A stretch of DNA of 64,000 nt from CAVVEQ01 sp963804865 (GTDB lineage Bacteria; Chloroflexota; Anaerolineae; Anaerolineales; Anaerolineaceae), in the NCBI GenBank assembly GCA_963804865.1, contig CAWDSH010000042.1, positions 372,001 to 436,000 on the forward strand, written 5' to 3'. The position numbers and the translations under genes are program-made. Positions 21,013 to 30,878 of the stretch are shown here, in pieces. Numbering within the stretch: position 1 is the stretch's first letter; every line of letters begins with the position of its first letter. The notes below the pieces were generated by a model. That model was given only the letters and a program-made list of their open reading frames with translations, searched no databases and was not told the DNA's origin.

Positions 21013-22767
21013 TTATTTCCGCTGGAGCAGCGCGATGTTCTGCTGGTCATCAAACTGGATCGTGTATGCGCTTGTGAGCGAGCTGTAGAGTGAATTGTTT
21101 TCTTTCACCCGTTCCCAGTCCTCCGCCGTGATGATGGCGTAATCGTAGTTCATCGCCGGCAGTGTTTCGAGCGGATCCTGGTAGATCAGCACACCTTTGG
21201 ATTTATCGTAAATGATCGGGTAAATGAAATTGCTTATCTGGGAATTTTCCTTGAAATAGATATTGAATATGCTCCGAACCTCATCAACCCTGCGCAGCAG
21301 CATCAGCTGATCCCGGTTGATGCTGGATGAGATATACATCTTCATTTCCGGAGAATAATCGATCTTCTCTGAAAAAGCGGAGAATGGGTAAAAGATCTGC
21401 CCCGTCCGTTGGGTGATGGGCTGCTGGATGACGATGGAATCAAAATTGTTGTAAATTGGCAAATAGAGCGCTGCTGCCAGGCACATCACCGGGACGACGA
21501 TCTTCCTGGCACCCTGTGCATCCAACCAGATCAAGCTGGCGAGCAGGAGGGAAACGAGGATCGGTGCTGCCACATTATTCACAATGTCTGCCAATTGATA
21601 ATTCGTCACAGACTGCGTGCTCAGAACCAGCACCTGGATCGCGATGCCGATCGCGATACCCATGATGAAATACAGGATCAATCGCTTCCATTTCACTGAA
21701 CGGATGATCTCTTCAAAATCAAATATCCTCGAACCAAAAACGCAAAGCACGGGGATCGCCGGAAAGAAAAACCGGTCCGTGACGCTGAACCCGGAGGAGA
21801 TGATCATGATCAGGGTCAGGAAAACGACCAGGATGAATGGGTATAAGTAGAGGAGTTTTTGTTGGATCTTTAATTTTTGGTGGTGCAGTTGAATCCCGCT
21901 GAATAAGAATAACAGGAATAGCAGCATCAAGGAACGAAATATCTCATCGGCGAAAAAGTTCTTTTTTATAGCCGGCCAATGGAGCGCGTTGCCAGTGACC
22001 CCCTGGCTAAAATAAGCGGCAAGATCGCTGAACCTCATTCCCCACAAGGGGTCATGGACGATCAAAGTATTGAGGATGATGAAAACGAGCGCACCCCCCA
22101 GAAAGCCAGCCAGGAGAAACGGCAATCGTTTCAAAAGTATTTTTGAGTTAAACCTGTCATCTTCCTGGAATCCACTCCCCAAAAGGACGAAACCTGCCAG
22201 GATACTGGTTTCTTTGGTCTTGAAAGTCAGGAAGAACAAAAAGCCGAGAACAACCAGGGTCCAGCGTGGGAAACCTCTCTTTTGAGCCACCAGGTAAAAG
22301 AAGAAGAACACCGCCACCAGCATCATCGCGGTGAGATCGTTTTTCGTCACACCGGAATACCGGGAGATGAATTCCAGGGATAGAAAGAGAGCCACAGCCA
22401 GGCTGGCATTGAGAAAGTGATTGCGCCATGAAAGCAAACGGGTCGATAAGTAAATTGAAATACCCGTGGCTGAGATCAGGAAAGCCCAGTAGAATTTTGC
22501 GCCAGCCAGCGGTGAGGGTGCTATTTCCATGAAAACCCGCTGTAAATAAATATGGAAATAATAGAAGAGGATCATTGGATCCTTGATCCCGTTCAACCCG
22601 GCATCCATGTAATAGAGCTCATCAGATGTCAGCGGACCGCCGGCCTTCTTTGCCAGGAGCAACCCGAGCGCCGTAAAGAATGCCAGGACGGCGATCCATT
22701 CCAGCAACGGGATATCAAGAAACTTCCGCTTGAAAATAGATGATGATCGCTCTTTGGATTTTTTCAT
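21013..22767 (-). CDS. GT-C-type polyprenyl-linked glycosyltransferase-like membrane protein, copy 1
   Basis: A 584-residue protein with about 12 membrane helices and a short periplasmic C-terminal domain. The first external loop contains SDELYYMDAG, the acidic pair seen in GT39/GT83-like enzymes (dolichyl-phosphate mannosyltransferase type). The C-terminal part (MKMYISSSINRDQ, YAIITAEDWERVKENN) recurs in the neighbour at 22794-24529, so the two are tandem paralogues. The donor and acceptor are unknown. Intact. Confidence 0.7.
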   Translation of the reverse strand: MKKSKERSSSIFKRKFLDIPLLEWIAVLAFFTALGLLLAKKAGGPLTSDELYYMDAGLNGIKDPMILFYYFHIYLQRVFMEIAPSPLAGAKFYWAFLISATGISIYLSTRLLSWRNHFLNASLAVALFLSLEFISRYSGVTKNDLTAMMLVAVFFFFYLVAQKRGFPRWTLVVLGFLFFLTFKTKETSILAGFVLLGSGFQEDDRFNSKILLKRLPFLLAGFLGGALVFIILNTLIVHDPLWGMRFSDLAAYFSQGVTGNALHWPAIKKNFFADEIFRSLMLLFLLFLFSGIQLHHQKLKIQQKLLYLYPFILVVFLTLIMIISSGFSVTDRFFFPAIPVLCVFGSRIFDFEEIIRSVKWKRLILYFIMGIAIGIAIQVLVLSTQSVTNYQLADIVNNVAAPILVSLLLASLIWLDAQGARKIVVPVMCLAAALYLPIYNNFDSIVIQQPITQRTGQIFYPFSAFSEKIDYSPEMKMYISSSINRDQLMLLRRVDEVRSIFNIYFKENSQISNFIYPIIYDKSKGVLIYQDPLETLPAMNYDYAIITAEDWERVKENNSLYSSLTSAYTIQFDDQQNIALLQRK

Positions 22768-22793
22768 TATATATTTGAGGATGGTTTATCGGG

Positions 22794-24529
22794 TCACGGC
22801 TTTTTCACCAGTAATACCAGTTTACCGGAGTTTTCCGTCTTTGCCTCGTACATTTTTTCGAGGAGCGCTTTGACTTCAGGATTCTCCTGGTAGGCTGCCC
22901 AATCATCGGCAGTCAAAAAGGCATACGCGTAATTGGCTTCCATCAGGTAAGGTGTTTGATCATCATACGCCAGGGTTCCGCTTTTCCGGTCGACTTTTGC
23001 ATTGAAAATGAAGTTCCCTTTGGATGAAGAATCTTCCTTGAAGTACACATTAAATAGACTGAAGATTTCGGATATATCCGGTCCCAGCATGTTGTAGTTC
23101 TGAGGGATGGATGGTGAGATGTAGATCTTCATCTCGTTCGAGAATTCGATCTCATCGCTGAATAGCTTCGAATGGATAATAGATCTGGTTCACCCGTTCT
23201 GCATTCGATCGCGATCTCACCAAGGATAGAATAACTGACATAGAAGGGCAAGGCGAGCATCAGGATGAGACGATGGTTGGAATGCTGATCGATCGAAGGT
23301 GAAATTTATCAATGTAAAACAGGGCAGCAAAAAGGCACAAAAGCCCGAGGGGATTTAGATACATACTGGCTCATACGGGTGATATTCATATTTTCAGGCA
23401 GCCATGCGGCGTGGGAATTCTCCTGAGTAGCAGGTAAAATCCGATCCCGATCAACGCATAGACGATCGGGAGGAAGTTGTTGATCGGGTTGACGGCGTTC
23501 TTCATAATGAAATGCTTGCACTCCCAAAATGATGAGCAGCGGTACCGCGGGCAGAAAATTGCGGGCAACGACCCCCCAACCGGTTGTAAAAACGAGGGTC
23601 AGGATGAGCAAAACCAGCAGCAGCAACGGATAGATCCACAGAACCCGCATCGTGGGATGGATATCGATCTTGTTCGCCTTGACTCCGCTCATTAAATACA
23701 GGAAGAATGGCAAGGGAAGGGTTTTCACCAGTACGGAGCTGAACCAATCCCCCAGCTTCGCATCTTCAAAGGACTTGCTGAAGGTCTGGTAATACGCTGC
23801 CAGGTCGGATGGACGAATACCGAAGAGAGCGTCCTTGAGCACAATGGCATTGAGCAGGATCATGATAGCCATCCCGACCAGGAAACCCAGGAAAACAGGC
23901 ACCAGATTTCGAAGTGCCTGCCGGATGCTGTAGGAGCCATCAGCCTGGAAACCAATTCCAAGGACAAGATAGATTGCGAGCGCGGCTGTCTCCTTGCTTC
24001 TCAGGGTGAAGAAAAGCAGCATGCCCAATAATCCCAGCAGGATGGGCTCGGTGAAGGAGCTGCGGGCAGCGAAAATATACACCGTGAAGATCCCGGTCAG
24101 CAGCGCCATGGCCGTGATATCGATGATTGTCCTGCCTGAAAATTCCGCCAGGTAGGGGATCGAAATAAACATCACGGACGCGAGTACGCTGTGGAAAATG
24201 CTGTTCTGTGACCGTAACGCGCGGCTGGAAATGTAGATCAGGAATCCGGTGAGTGTGATCATCACCGACCAGAAAATCCGGGCTCCGACCAGGGGTGTGG
24301 GTGCCAGCTCGAGGAATGGCTTCTGCAGGAAGATATGGAAATAATAATTCATCACCAGCATGACTTTCCGGTTATTGAGCCCGATCTCCATGTATTGCAG
24401 CTCGTCCGAAAAGATCGGTCCACCGGCAGCGTTGGCCAGCACCACTCCCAAAGTGATAAAAACAACCAGCACGACCAGGAATTCCCATAATGGCAGTGAA
24501 AGGATTTTTTTATTCAAGGTATTATTCAA
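22794..24529 (-). CDS. GT-C-type membrane protein, copy 2 (frame breaks)
   Basis: A paralogue of the preceding gene. The N-terminal part has LANAAGGPIFSDELQYMEIG (acidic loop), many helices and LRSKETAALAIYLVLG. Frame changes near 23490 and 23150-23250 lead to a C-terminal part MKIYISPSIPQNYNM and YAYAFLTADDWAAYQENP that matches copy 1. If bridged, about 575 residues. It is only 26 nt upstream of copy 1, so the pair is probably co-transcribed. Confidence 0.65.
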
Positions 24530-24748
24530 CTTAAATGGATCCTCAATTATTTGAAATTTTATTTGTCATTTACCAACACAATCCAGAAGCATCAATCGAT
24601 CACTCTCGAGATCTGCTATCTACGATAGGCAGGCAGTTCACTCTACCTTCAATTAATACCGCGACCCTCATTATAGCCAGCATAAAAGCGCATCGTCAAG
24701 GAAGGATTTTCACCCGCAGGCGGTGTAGAATCAAGCGCAGGAGCATTT

Positions 24749-25358
24749 ATGAACATCTTTCAAGCAATTCTGGATCGCCGGAGCATCCGGGAATTTAAAC
24801 CGGATCCCATTCCTGAAGACGTTCTAGAGCGCTTACTGGAAGCGATGCACCAGGCACCTTCCGGGAAGAATGCCCAACCCTGGAAATTCATTGTCGTGAA
24901 AGACAAAATCTTGAAGGAAAAGATCGCTTCAGCCTGCACCTTCTTCACCAGTTCAGGCCGGGAGATCAACCAGGCATGGATTGCGCAGGCTCCAGTGATC
25001 ATCGTAGCCTGCGGCGATCAAAAGGATGCTTTTGTAAAAATAGTCAAGGATGGACAGGTTCATATCGTGAATTGGGATTCCCTGCAGCAGGAGCTTGAAA
25101 AAGGTCCTGTTGAATGGGAAAGCGGGCTGCGTCGTGGATCTCACCATCCCGCTGGCGCATCTCAGCCTGGCAGCCGTGGGCGAGGGATTGGGCGCATGTT
25201 GGGTGGCCGGGTTGAACGAGGACAAGCTGAAAGCGATCCTGGGCATCCCTGCTGATTGGCGTGCTCCAGCGCTCATGCCGGTGGGTTACCCGCTTTCCCA
25301 GCCGGAACCCCGCCGCAGAAAAGAACGGGAGGACGTGGTCAGCTTCGACCATTTTTGA
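24749..25358 (+). CDS. Nitroreductase family protein (one frame break)
   Basis: An FMN-dependent oxidoreductase fold. The start NIFQAILDRRSIREFKPDPI and HQAPSGKNAQPWKFIVV are characteristic. The frame changes near 25110, after which DLTIPLAHLSLAAVGEGLGACWVAGLNE (the second flavin-binding block) continues to TTTGA at 25358. Joined, about 202 residues, normal for the family. The substrate cannot be told. GCAGGAG precedes the ATG. Confidence 0.85.
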
Positions 25359-25363
25359 TCACC

Positions 25364-26212
25364 ATGATCCGGCGCATTCTCTTTGGCGAAAACCTGACCC
25401 TGTTAAAAGCAATCAAGGATGAGAGCATTGACCTGATCTATATCGACCCGCCTTTCAATACCGGGCATGCCCAGGCGCGTACCCAGATCCGCACCATTCG
25501 TTCTCAAAATGGCGATCGCACCGGATATCAGGGTCAGCGCTACGAGACCATTAAACTGCAATCACGCGCTTACCGGGATAGTTTCGACGATTACCTGGCA
25601 TTCCTGGAGCCGCGGCTGCTTGAAGCCCATCGTGTACTGAAAGTCAATGGCAGCCTCTACTTTCACATCGATTTTCGAGAGGTTCATTACTGCAAGATCC
25701 TCCTCGACCAGATCTTCGGACGGGAATGTTTCCTCAACGAGATCATCTGGGCCTATGATTATGGCGGCAGGACCAAGAAAAAATGGCCGCCCAAGCACGA
25801 CAATATTCTCTGGTATGCCAGGGATCCCGGGAATTACATCTTCAATTCCGAAGCTGTTGACCGCATCCCTTACATGGCACCAGGATTGGTTGGGGAGGTA
25901 AAAGCTGCACGTGGTAAGCTCCCCACGGATACCTGGTGGCATACCATTGTTCCTACCAACAGCAAGGAAAAAATGGGTTACCCCACCCAGAAGCCGCTGG
26001 GCATCCTGCGTCGTATCATCCAGGCATCCTCGAATCCCGGGGACCTGGTGTTGGATTTCTTTGCCGGCAGTGGCACCACCGCGAGCGCCTGCCTCGAGCT
26101 GGGCAGGCAGTTCATCATGATGGACGATAATATCCAGGCGATGCAGGTCATGGCAAAACGTTTCTCCGATCAAAAAAATATTGAATGGGTGGGTTATGAC
26201 CCCGATTCCTAG
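25364..26212 (+). CDS. Solitary beta-class DNA (amino) methyltransferase
   Basis: A site-specific adenine-N6 or cytosine-N4 methyltransferase of 282 residues. Motif IV IYIDPPFNTG comes first and the SAM motif LDFFAGSGTTASA comes last, the beta-class order. YPTQKPLGILRRI is the usual link. No restriction gene is near, so it acts alone or with an unlinked partner. Its start is 5 nt after the nitroreductase stop, and the next gene overlaps it by 17 nt, so it is within a small operon. The recognition site is unknown. Intact. Confidence 0.88.
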   Translation: MIRRILFGENLTLLKAIKDESIDLIYIDPPFNTGHAQARTQIRTIRSQNGDRTGYQGQRYETIKLQSRAYRDSFDDYLAFLEPRLLEAHRVLKVNGSLYFHIDFREVHYCKILLDQIFGRECFLNEIIWAYDYGGRTKKKWPPKHDNILWYARDPGNYIFNSEAVDRIPYMAPGLVGEVKAARGKLPTDTWWHTIVPTNSKEKMGYPTQKPLGILRRIIQASSNPGDLVLDFFAGSGTTASACLELGRQFIMMDDNIQAMQVMAKRFSDQKNIEWVGYDPDS

Positions 26213-26876
26213 CGCTGATGCATTAATTCATCAATTGAAAGCCATCGCGGATTCCGAAACCCTGGCAATGCAAGGTCGCTATGGCATCGCAATCGGAAAT
26301 TCGCTGGGGGTGAGCCTCTACGATGTTCGCAGGATCTGTAAAGGGATCCATGATCACGCGCTGGCCCGCGATCTCTGGAATTCCGGGATTCATGAGGCGC
26401 GCATCATGGCTGCCATCGTGGATGTTCCCGCCGAGGTCACCCGCGGGCAGATGGATGCCTGGGTGGCTGATTTTGATTCCTGGGATGTCTGCGACCAGGT
26501 GACCACGGGTCTCTTCGATCAAACCCCGTTTGCCGTGGATGCTGTTTTTGACTGGGCAAAACGGGAAGAGGAATTTGTCCGCCGGGCAGCTTTTTCCACG
26601 ATCGCCGGGTTGAGCGTTCACAACAAGTCCATGACGGATAAGGATTTTGAACGATTCTTTCCCCTCATTATTGAATATTCCACCGACCCTCGCAATTTTG
26701 TCAAAAAAGCGGTCAATTGGGCACTGCGCAATATTGGCAAGAGAAACGCTGCGCTCTGCCGTAAAGCCATCGCGATCGCCAGCCAGATGAAAGAATCGGG
26801 TGACCGGACAGCCCGGTGGATCGCCAGCGACGCGTTGCGTGAGCTCAATGCAAGGATCACGAAAGGATTTAAATGA
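26196..26876 (+). CDS. AlkD-like DNA alkylation repair protein
   Basis: A helical-repeat protein of 226 residues. LGVSLYDVRRICKGIHDHALARDLW, then ILD-type helices (IHEARIMAAIVD), DSWDVCDQVTTGLF, and KAVNWALRNIGKRN are the typical blocks of the DNA alkylation repair (AlkD/AlkC-like) family, which excises bulky or charged N3/N7-alkylpurines. The ATG at 26196 lies inside the end of the methyltransferase gene. The stop overlaps the next start by ATGA. Confidence 0.85.
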   Translation: MTPIPSADALIHQLKAIADSETLAMQGRYGIAIGNSLGVSLYDVRRICKGIHDHALARDLWNSGIHEARIMAAIVDVPAEVTRGQMDAWVADFDSWDVCDQVTTGLFDQTPFAVDAVFDWAKREEEFVRRAAFSTIAGLSVHNKSMTDKDFERFFPLIIEYSTDPRNFVKKAVNWALRNIGKRNAALCRKAIAIASQMKESGDRTARWIASDALRELNARITKGFK

Positions 26877-27778
26877 CAACCGATTACCCCATCTTGGAAT
26901 TCGATCCAGATCCGCAAGCCATTCTCAATCCCAACCGGGATTCGATCCTGAAAGCCATGGGTGGCATGCAGGAACCTCTCCCAACCAATGGCGTGCTTTG
27001 CTTTTTTTAGGATGTGCTGGAGGAAATGCTTCGGACCGGGAAGATCAAACGCATCGGGCATTTGATCTCCGAGATGGGCGAGAATCCACTTTACGAAACT
27101 GAATTCATGGGGAAGCGGTTATTTGTCCTCCATCCCGGGGTGGGAGCTTCGGTAGCCGTAGCCTTTCTTGAAGAATTGATCGCCCTGGGTGCCACCAAAG
27201 TGATTGCCTGCGGTGGCTGTGGCGTGCTTCAAAAAGAGATCGCTGTTGGGCATCCGGTGATCCTTACTTCCGCGGTCCGCGACGAGGGCACTTCATATCA
27301 TTACCTGCCGCCATCCAGGGAAGTCACTGCGGATGATAAAGGGGTGGAGGTTCTGGGGAAAGTCTTAAAGGATCATCAAGTCGATTTTCTCCTTGGCAAG
27401 ACCTGGACCACGGATGCCTTCTACAGGGAGACGATCAACCAGCGCAAGAAACGCCTTGACGAAGGGTGTATCGTGGTCGAGATGGAAGCGGCGGCTTTTT
27501 TTGCAGTTGCCCGTTTCCGCGGGATTACCTTTGGGCAGGTCGTTTATGGCGGCGATGCCGTTGTCCCGGAAGGCTGGGATGGACGCGCCTGGGGAAAACG
27601 AGCCGGGATCCGCGAAGCGCTGTTTTGGCTTGCGGTGGAAGCGGCAGCTAGATTTATAAATTTAACCTATTTGATCTTTTTCAACCGTATAACTTGTGAT
27701 GCACAGCGCTCAATGCGCGCACCTGCTCAGCCGCGTGATAAGAGGAGCGCACCAGCGGGCTGCTCTCCACCCATTTGA
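26873..27778 (+). CDS. Nucleoside phosphorylase family protein with in-frame TAG
   Basis: A purine/uridine phosphorylase-fold protein. The start MTTDYPILEFDPD overlaps the previous stop. An in-frame TAG at 27008-27010 follows VLCFF, and the same frame continues VLEEMLRTGKIKRIGHLISE, VLHPGVGASVAVAFLEELI, ACGGCGVLQKEI, VEMEAAAFFAVARFRG (substrate loop with Glu-Met-Glu) and VVYGGDAV. The normal protein should have a sense codon such as CAG or AAG at the TAG. The last 40 or so codons run into lipA and probably reflect a frame break near 27650; the true stop is likely close to 27660. Confidence 0.75.
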
Positions 27779-28613
27779 AACCGATCCCCAGCCCATATTC
27801 CTTTAGATCCGCGAATTCCTCCAGCGTGTAATAACGGCTGATTGGCAGGTGCTTGCGGCTGGGCTGCAGGTACTGCCCGATGGTGAGGATTTCCACTCCC
27901 CATTCTCTCAGGTCGCGCATCACTTCCTTCACCTCATCCATTGTTTCACCAAGCCCGACCATGATGCCAGATTTGGTCAGTACCTCGGGGTCCATTTTTC
28001 GCGCGTGGCTGAGGATGGTTCGCGACCACTCGTAATGATCCTGCGGCTGCACTTTCTTGAACAGGCGCGGGACAGTCTCCACGTTGTGATTGAGGATCTC
28101 GGGGCGGGCCTCCATCACGATCTTGAGTGCTTCCAGGCTGCCCTTGAAATCCGGGATCAGCACTTCCACCGAGCAGCCCGCTGCCAGCTCGCGGATGCGC
28201 CGGATGACCAGCGCGAAGATCGGCGCTCCGCCATCCCTGCGCTCGTCTCGGTTGACACTGGTGATCACCGCGTGTTTCAATCCCATGGCTTTTACAGCCT
28301 GCGCCACGCGCTCCGGCTCCAGCCAATCCATGGCTTCGGGTTTGCCGTGCTGGATGTCGCAAAATCCGCAGGTCCGGGTGCAGATATCTCCCAGCATCAG
28401 GAAGGTGGCTGTACCGCTGCCCCAGCATTCGCCCATATTCGGGCAGTTGGCTTCCTCGCAGACCGTATGCAGCTCTTTACTGCGCATCAGCTCCTGGAGC
28501 TGTTCGTAGGTCTCACCGCTGGGGGCACGCACGCGTATCCAGTCCGGTCTGCGCAGGGGTGCGGGACTGAGCGGTTCTGGTTTGATGCGATCGCGGGTGG
28601 GTGTGTTGCTCAT
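27681..28613 (-). CDS. lipA: Lipoyl synthase
   Basis: A radical SAM enzyme that inserts two sulfurs into octanoyl-lipoyl domains. Both iron-sulfur clusters are visible: the auxiliary CEEANCPNMGEC (residues ~52-63) and the radical SAM CTRTCGFC (~78-85). TSVNRDERRDGGA and NHNVETVPRL are family hallmarks, and the conserved SSPLVRSSYHA near the C-terminus carries the serine ligand. 310 residues, intact. It converges with the phosphorylase gene. Confidence 0.96.
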   Translation of the reverse strand: MSNTPTRDRIKPEPLSPAPLRRPDWIRVRAPSGETYEQLQELMRSKELHTVCEEANCPNMGECWGSGTATFLMLGDICTRTCGFCDIQHGKPEAMDWLEPERVAQAVKAMGLKHAVITSVNRDERRDGGAPIFALVIRRIRELAAGCSVEVLIPDFKGSLEALKIVMEARPEILNHNVETVPRLFKKVQPQDHYEWSRTILSHARKMDPEVLTKSGIMVGLGETMDEVKEVMRDLREWGVEILTIGQYLQPSRKHLPISRYYTLEEFADLKEYGLGIGFKWVESSPLVRSSYHAAEQVRALSAVHHKLYG

Positions 28614-28675
28614 GATATCTCACCGCTATTATAAACGGACATGCTGAGGATGCGTCCAACCTTTTACAACCATGC

Positions 28676-28690
28676 TATACTGATTCCATG
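28676..28690 (+). promoter_or_regulatory. Candidate leaderless promoter of rsmI
   Basis: TATACT (28676-28681) is followed by only six bases before the rsmI ATG, and no ribosome-binding site is present. The -35 region is poor. Confidence 0.45.
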
Positions 28691-29356
28691 CTCTACCTGG
28701 TCTCAACACCCATCGGTAACCTGGGGGACATATCCCAGCGCGCCCTCAAAACGCTGCGCGATGCAGACGTGATCATCAGCGAGGATACCCGCAAGACTGG
28801 ATTCCTGCTGCGCCATTTTGAGATTTCCAAGCCGCAGCTGTCCTTTCGGGAAGACAACGAAAAACGTACCCTGCCACGCATCATGACCCTGCTTGCCGAA
28901 GGGAAGAACATCGCCATGGTCACCGATGCCGGCACACCCGCCATCTCCGACCCGGGTTTCATCCTGGTGCGCGAAGCCATCCGGGAAGGATTAACGATTA
29001 GCGCTATTCCGGGTGCGAGCGCTTTTATCATGGCTTTGATCCTTTCCGGCTTGCCGGTGCACAGCTTCACCTTCCGCGGTTTTCCACCTCATAAAGGTGG
29101 TCCCCGCCTGCACTTTTTAGAAGCGGACAAGGATTCTCCTTATACCCTGATCTATTACGAGAGCCCTTACCGGCTGAAAGCATTCCTCGATGACGCGCTG
29201 GCAGTCTTCGGTGACCGCCGGGCAGCCATCGCCAATGACCTCACCAAGATGTTTGAGACCATGGATCGCGGTCTGCTCAGCGAGCTGATCGAAAAATACA
29301 AGGAAATATATCCCAAGGGGGAATATTCTGTTGTTATTGAAGGCAAGCTGGATTAG
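28688..29356 (+). CDS. rsmI: 16S rRNA (cytidine1402-2'-O)-methyltransferase RsmI
   Basis: A tetrapyrrole-methylase-fold enzyme that 2'-O-methylates C1402 in the ribosomal P site. Motifs are LVSTPIGNLGDIS, DADVIISEDTRKT, MVTDAGTPAISDPG and AIPGASAFIMALILSG. At 222 residues it is the short form that lacks the C-terminal extension. Its -10 box is so close to the ATG that the mRNA may be leaderless. Confidence 0.93.
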   Translation: MLYLVSTPIGNLGDISQRALKTLRDADVIISEDTRKTGFLLRHFEISKPQLSFREDNEKRTLPRIMTLLAEGKNIAMVTDAGTPAISDPGFILVREAIREGLTISAIPGASAFIMALILSGLPVHSFTFRGFPPHKGGPRLHFLEADKDSPYTLIYYESPYRLKAFLDDALAVFGDRRAAIANDLTKMFETMDRGLLSELIEKYKEIYPKGEYSVVIEGKLD

Positions 29357-29360
29357 TTAA

Positions 29361-30095
29361 TTAACCGACTACCCTGAATTTTGTTTCCACATCATAATAA
29401 TCTTCGTTCTCGGCCTTTTTGAGGGCGTTCACCACCCGGTAGGTGAGGGGCGTCATCAGGGTTTCCACGCCACACTTAAAGATGTAATTGGTGAGCACCA
29501 GGCTGGTGAACAGGCTCCAGGGGAAAACCTTCGCGAGGGTGGCGATGAAGATGAAGATCACCGTGTCCACCCCTTCGCCGACCAGCGTGCTGCCGATGGT
29601 GCGCATCCAGAGCCATTTCCCCTTGGTCGCCACTTTCATTTTTGCCAGGACCACGGAATTGGTGAATTCACCCGCCAGGTAAGCCAGCAGGCTGGCAACA
29701 ACGATGCCGCCCGTGCTCATCCCACCCAGGATGCTCTCATAAGCCTGCTGACCGGCATAAGATTGCCAGGCTGATTCACCCGGCATGATTCTGACCAGCC
29801 AGAGAATCACCGAGCTCAAAGCCAGGCAGGCAAATCCAGTCCAGATCACCCGCCTTGAGCGCTTGAAGCCATAAACTTCAGTGAGCACGTCCCCGAAAAT
29901 GTAGCTGACCGGGAAAAGGATCGTACCGGCATCGAATGCCATGCGCACCCCGATGATCGAGAACCCCCAATCGACGATCTTGGCCGAGGAGGCGATATTG
30001 CTGACGATCAGCACGGTCACAAAAATCGCCATCACCAGGTCGAAATAGCGGTGCTGGGGCTGATTTTTGACCGGATTTTCTTCTTTCTTGTTCAT
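29361..30095 (-). CDS. Queuosine precursor transporter (YhhQ/VUT family)
   Basis: A 244-residue membrane protein with about six helices. IVSNIASSAKIVDWG, DAGTILFPVSYIFGDVLTEVYG and RTIGSTLVGEGVDTVIFIFIA are the diagnostic blocks of the VUT_1/YhhQ family, which imports 7-deazaguanine bases (queuine, preQ0, preQ1). Its position near the TGT-like gene at 34.0-35.1 kb supports a salvage role. Intact, convergent with rsmI. Confidence 0.88.
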   Translation of the reverse strand: MNKKEENPVKNQPQHRYFDLVMAIFVTVLIVSNIASSAKIVDWGFSIIGVRMAFDAGTILFPVSYIFGDVLTEVYGFKRSRRVIWTGFACLALSSVILWLVRIMPGESAWQSYAGQQAYESILGGMSTGGIVVASLLAYLAGEFTNSVVLAKMKVATKGKWLWMRTIGSTLVGEGVDTVIFIFIATLAKVFPWSLFTSLVLTNYIFKCGVETLMTPLTYRVVNALKKAENEDYYDVETKFRVVG

Positions 30096-30143
30096 GTTGG
30101 ATAAGTATAATCATATTATTGTGAAGATTCATAAGGATTTAAC

Positions 30144-30878
30144 ATGCATCATTTCTTTATTCCACCCTCATCCATAAAATCCGGCAAAGTAAAATTTGCC
30201 TCCGAAACCTCGCGCCAGATGAGCCGCGTATTGCGTCTGAAACGCGGTGCCCACGTTATCGCCCTGGATAACAGCGGCCGGGAATGGGAAATACAGCTTG
30301 AAATTGTTTCCCCGCAGGTCTGCGAAGGGATCGTTATTGAAGAACGGCAATCCAAAGGAGAACCCAAGGTGCAGTTGACTTTATACCTGGGTCTCACCCA
30401 TCGTGAGAAATTCGAATGGGTGCTGCAGAAATGCACAGAGGTGGGTGTGACAGCCTTCGTCCCTGTGGTCACCAGCCGCTCACTGGTGCAGGATATACGC
30501 ATGGTTCAGAAGAAGCGCGGGCGCTGGCAGGCGATCATCCGTGAAGCCGCCGAGCAGAGCGGCAGGGGCATCCTGCCGCAATTGGAGGAACCCCTGCTTT
30601 ATCCGCAGGCACTGGATGTGATCCGCCATCACGATCTGGGTGTGGTAGCCTGGGAAGGGGAGAAGACGGTTAATCTGCGTTCGTTGATCAAAAAAAGGAA
30701 AACCCACTCGGTCGGGATTTTGATTGGACCGGAAGGTGGATTGACCGTCGAGGAAGCAGCACTGGCCAGCCAGGGTGGCATCCCTTGCATCTCGCTGGGT
30801 CGACGCATATTACGTATGGAAACTGCTGCAGTGGTAGCTTCCGCGCTGGTCTTGCACGCTCTGGGGGATTTGGGTTAG
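30144..30878 (+). CDS. rsmE: 16S rRNA (uracil1498-N3)-methyltransferase RsmE
   Basis: A SPOUT-family methyltransferase. The start MHHFFIPP, the LSQMSRVLRLKRGAHV-type PUA-like domain, LGLTHREKFEWVLQKCTEVGV, and the knotted C-terminal IGPEGGLTVEEA and LGRRILRMETAA are typical. 244 residues. AAGGA precedes the ATG. It converges with the RsmF-like gene; their stops overlap by 4 nt (TTAG). Confidence 0.94.
   Translation: MHHFFIPPSSIKSGKVKFASETSRQMSRVLRLKRGAHVIALDNSGREWEIQLEIVSPQVCEGIVIEERQSKGEPKVQLTLYLGLTHREKFEWVLQKCTEVGVTAFVPVVTSRSLVQDIRMVQKKRGRWQAIIREAAEQSGRGILPQLEEPLLYPQALDVIRHHDLGVVAWEGEKTVNLRSLIKKRKTHSVGILIGPEGGLTVEEAALASQGGIPCISLGRRILRMETAAVVASALVLHALGDLG

Noticed and set aside
27008..27010. 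TAG read as pyrrolysine or another recoded residue
   Set aside because: No pyl genes or other internal TAG codons are seen in the window; a point error or mutation is simpler.
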